DNA of 64,000 nt from contig CAVRJC010000007.1 in NCBI GenBank assembly GCA_963721435.1, positions 124,001 through 188,000 on the forward strand, read 5' to 3'. Both the position numbers and the translations under genes were made by a program. The notes beneath the pieces are model-generated. The model saw only the letters and a program-made list of their open reading frames with translations, was not told the DNA's origin and did not search any database. Each line of letters opens with the position of its first letter. The stretch's first letter is position 1. This stretch comes from CAVRJC01 sp963721435 (GTDB taxonomy: Bacteria; Actinomycetota; Acidimicrobiia; IMCC26256; DASPTH01). Positions 61,297 through 64,000 of this stretch are shown here, in pieces.

Positions 61297-62215
61297 TCAC
61301 TTCCGGGATCCCCCCGACTCGTGTCGTCACGCAGGGAATGCCCGTCGCCATCGCCTCGAGCAGTGAGATCGGGAGACCTTCGTAGCGCGAGCTGAGTGCG
61401 AACACGTCGAATGCGGGAAGCAGCTCGTACACGTCGTCGCGCATGCCCGTGAAGAGCACGTGGTCTTCGAGGTCGAGCTCTCGCACAAGCGCCCGGAGCT
61501 CCGCTTCCAACGGACCGGTTCCGACAAGTACCACACGCAGCTTGGGGAACCCGGGGACGAGCTGCGCGGTCGCCAACAACAACGTCCTGTGATCCTTCTT
61601 CCCGGTGAAGTTCGCGACCGTTCCGATCACGAGGTCCTGCCCGTCGAGATCCAGCGCATCGCGCGCAGCTGCGCGGGCGTCGGGGCCACGACGGATGGCC
61701 GAGAGGTCGGCTCCGTACCGGATGACCTCGACCGGTGGAGAGGAACCGGGTAGCCACTGCGGGGGCCGGATCGACGAAGCGACGGCTTCTGAAACCGCGA
61801 TGACCGCGGCATTGCGCGAGTAGGTGACGGTATTCGCACGCCTCGTCAGCGGTCGGTAGCGATCCCACAGGTTGTGCTCGGTGTGCACCAGCGGGATCGA
61901 TCGAGAGACGGACGCGCGCGCGCCGATCGCGACGTACGGCATGTGGGTGTGCACGAGACCGATCTCACGCGAGCGAACCAGTTCTCGGAGGCGCAGCATC
62001 CATCGGCCATCGAACGGAGCTCCGTTCTCGAGGCAGTGCACAGGGACACCGCTCTTCTCGAATGCCGGAACGAGGGCGTCCTTCCAGGGCAACAGGTACG
62101 CGACCTCCACTTCGAACGCGTCGCGATCGAGGTACGGGACCATGCCGACGAGCAACTGCTCGGCGCCCCCGCGGCCGAGACCCTTCGTCAACCAGAGGAT
62201 GCGTCGCGATGTCAC
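61052..62215 (-). CDS. GT4-family glycosyltransferase
   Basis: A 387-residue GT-B fold transferase. The N-terminal domain begins MTSRRILWLTKGLGRGGAEQ (the G-x-GGAE acceptor-side loop) and has LVHTEHNLWDRYR. The C-terminal nucleotide-sugar domain shows VIGTVANFTGKKDHRTLLLA, LRVVLVGTGPLEAELRALV and the E-x7-E motif in SRYEGLPISLLEAMATGIPC. It should add a sugar to a growing surface polysaccharide or glycolipid at the cytoplasmic face. GTG 62215 is the start. It lies 60 bases after the CapD-type gene on the same strand, as in a capsule or EPS cluster. Confidence 0.93.
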   Translation of the reverse strand: MTSRRILWLTKGLGRGGAEQLLVGMVPYLDRDAFEVEVAYLLPWKDALVPAFEKSGVPVHCLENGAPFDGRWMLRLRELVRSREIGLVHTHMPYVAIGARASVSRSIPLVHTEHNLWDRYRPLTRRANTVTYSRNAAVIAVSEAVASSIRPPQWLPGSSPPVEVIRYGADLSAIRRGPDARAAARDALDLDGQDLVIGTVANFTGKKDHRTLLLATAQLVPGFPKLRVVLVGTGPLEAELRALVRELDLEDHVLFTGMRDDVYELLPAFDVFALSSRYEGLPISLLEAMATGIPCVTTRVGGIPEVISEGCEGRMVDPASPRALAEALSQMLGDTTRRLASGRAAARRAQDFDLATATTRTQEIYERYLAPRDVAVLRSHPRGGRGS

Positions 62216-62275
62216 GTTCCACCGCTTGTGCCGAGGCCCAGAGGATTCATGGCGGTAGGAGGCACAGACATCGCG

Positions 62276-64000
62276 TCAGCGCATGAACCGCATGTGGTCC
62301 CGTTCGCGCTCCGCGACGAGGTCGATCACAATGTTGGGGGGCTCGGGATCGTCTGCTCCCAGGGCCGCGTCGATCAGGCAACGTCGGGCGTCGCCGTCGT
62401 CCAACCGGTCGGCGATCTGCGCGAACTCTCGAACGCGGTGCTCGAGCACTGCGAGCGGCATCCGCAGGGGGTCGAGGCGAACGATCGAATGATGGTCGGT
62501 CGGGTGCGGCGTCTCGTCGGGTGCCGCGAGTTGCTCGGAGAGCTTCTCGCCCGAGCGGATACCGACCACTTCGATCTCGATGTCGGTGCCCGCTCGAAGA
62601 CCGGAGAGGCGGATCATCCGCTTGGCAAGGTCCATGATGTTGACCGCTTGGCCCATCTCCAGCATGAACACCTCGCCGCCGTTCGAGAAGACCGCCGCCT
62701 GCAACACGAGCTGTACGGCCTCTTCGATCGTCATGAAGTAGCGAGTCATGCGGGGATCGGTCACGGTGACCGGGCCGCCCGCTTCTATCTGGCGCATGAA
62801 GGTCGGGATGACGCTCCCGCGACTCCCGAGAACATTGCCGAAGCGCACGGCGCAGAATCGACGGTTGTTCCCGTGCTCCGAGAGAACGATTTGCTCACCG
62901 AACCACTTCGACGCTCCCATCACGCTTGCTGGACGCACGGCCTTGTCGGTCGAGATGAAGACGAAGCGCTCGGAGCCGTAGTCTTCGGCCGCGGCCACGA
63001 TCGCCGCGGTGCCGAGAACATTCGTGGTGATCGCTTCGCAGCCTTGGGTTTCGAGGATCGGTACGTGCTTGTGCGCCGCGGCATGGAAGACGATCTCCGG
63101 CCCGTAGCTGGCGAAAATGTGTCGGATCCGCGCTTCGTCGCGAACGTCGGCGAGAACGCTGATGGTCGGGGTGCCGATGGTCGCGGCGGTGTCGTGAAGA
63201 TGTGTTTCGTCGTGGTCGAGCAAAATGAGCTCTGCCGGCGAGCAGGCGGCAACCTGCCGAGCGATCTCCGAACCGATCGAACCCCCCCCACCGGTGATGA
63301 GGACGCGGCGACCGGAGAGGAGACCGTGCACCGCGTCGAGATCGATCTTCACGGTGTCGCGTCCGATGAGGTCTTCGATGCGGACATCACGGATGTCGCG
63401 AAGCGAGACCGCGATGACGCATCAACTCGCCGAGTCCGGGGAGAACCTGGAGCGGAACTTCGGCCGCCTCGGCGGCCGCCGCGACGCGAGCGACGAACGA
63501 TGGCGTCGCGCCGGTGATCGCCAGGATCACACGGTGTGCGTCGAACCGCTCCAACGTGTCGGTGACCTCGAATGTCGATCCCACGACCGGGACCCCGTGC
63601 AACGAGAGCCCCTGCTTGTGAAGATCGTCATCGAGGAATGCGACCGGGACCATGCCCGAGGTCCAGGTGCGTTGCATCTCGCGCACAATGGCCGCGCCGG
63701 CCTCGCCCGCACCGACCACGACGACCCGGAGACCACTCGGGACGGGTGCGCGCCTGTGGAACGAGAACAGGCGCGACTGGAAGCGCAATCCGCCGATCAG
63801 GATCGTGGCGACGAACCACCCGAGCACCGCGACAGAAAGCGGGACGTAGCTCGAGAACACGAAGAGCAGCATCACGCCGAGCCCGGCGGTGACGCCGGCT
63901 TCGATCACCCGTTGAGCTTCCCGGATGCTCGCGTGGCGCCACATCTGCCGGTACAGGCCCCACGACCAGTTCGACGCGATCTGGATCACGACCGCGGCGA
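62276..64000 (-). CDS. CapD/PglF-type membrane nucleotide-sugar epimerase/dehydratase, partial, one frameshift
   Basis: The gene runs off the right edge. The visible N-terminal part has transmembrane sequence (GVMLLFVFSSYVPLSVAVLG) and a first Rossmann domain (LRVVVVGAGEAGAAIVREMQ). The frame slips near 63420 (one extra base), then DIRDVRIEDLIGRDTVKID leads to the catalytic SDR domain: LITGGGGSIGSEIARQVAAC, FHAAAHKHVPILETQG, and STDKAVRPASVMGASKWFGE, where Met replaces the usual Tyr as in the CapD/PglF class. It converts a UDP-HexNAc to a 4-keto-6-deoxy sugar or epimer for surface polysaccharide. The GT4 gene follows it. Confidence 0.9.

Noticed and set aside
1..64000. CRISPR arrays, transposases, integrases, rRNA, replication origin
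   Set aside because: No evenly spaced repeats, no recombinase or transposase motif, no rRNA sequence and no DnaA-box cluster was seen on reading the window.

Overview
This is a chromosomal window from a high-GC actinobacterium, most likely an Acidimicrobiia-type member of the Actinomycetota; that assignment is an inference from gene content, with no rRNA to confirm it. The supporting signs are two F420/LLM-type oxidoreductases, an HU protein with a Lys/Ala-rich tail, a homodimeric AceE, a mycothiol-style DinB/DUF664 protein, an EspI-like ParA ATPase, many acyl-CoA and SDR enzymes, GTG starts, and tightly coupled genes (ATGA, GTGA and TGATG overlaps).

Layout. 0-10.3 kb: catabolic and housekeeping genes, including a class II aldolase edge fragment, an amidohydrolase, UPF0047, DinB, a DUF2330-cupredoxin pair, HU, and a coupled minus-strand operon (VOC, cupin, thiolase-like, LLM oxidoreductase) divergent from an SDR. 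10.4-13.7 kb: a CAP-domain lipoprotein and an FtsX-type permease. 13.7-19.5 kb: tRNA-Val(GAC), then an accessory block of lower apparent GC bounded by copies of a short repeat. It holds an EspI-like ATPase, a GT61-like glycosyltransferase, an ATP-grasp ligase and an orphan gene. 19.5-32.5 kb: a membrane/endonuclease-phosphatase fusion, an aldo/keto reductase, two tandem solute-binding proteins, an MFS exporter, dxs and aceE. 33-36 kb: tRNA-Val(CAC), a glycine-rich secreted protein, a type IV pilin-like protein and a VapBC-type toxin-antitoxin pair with a visible promoter and operator. 36-47.9 kb: nitronate monooxygenase, a cyclase/ATPase regulator, small membrane proteins, an aquaporin-family channel, a Zn alcohol dehydrogenase, a GT2-GtrA and GT39 pair, and PPK2. 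48-60.6 kb: a YyaL-like protein, an O-methyltransferase, an acyl-CoA ligase/SDR/M2-type peptidase operon, a MaoC-CitE pair divergent from acetoacetate-CoA ligase, and a GMC oxidoreductase. 61-64 kb: surface polysaccharide genes (GT4 and a CapD-type epimerase/dehydratase cut by the right edge).

Ten genes read in two or more frames, with conserved family sequence on both sides of each break. About 15 single-base shifts in 64 kb of otherwise healthy genes point to indel errors in the sequence more than to decay, so these are annotated as CDS with the break described.

There is no CRISPR array, transposase, integrase or rRNA. The most distinctive elements are the accessory block after tRNA-Val, the TA promoter with two 9-bp operators and an apparently leaderless start, a perfect 23-bp inverted repeat between convergent genes, an SDR whose catalytic Tyr is Phe, and a duplicated orphan solute-binding protein.
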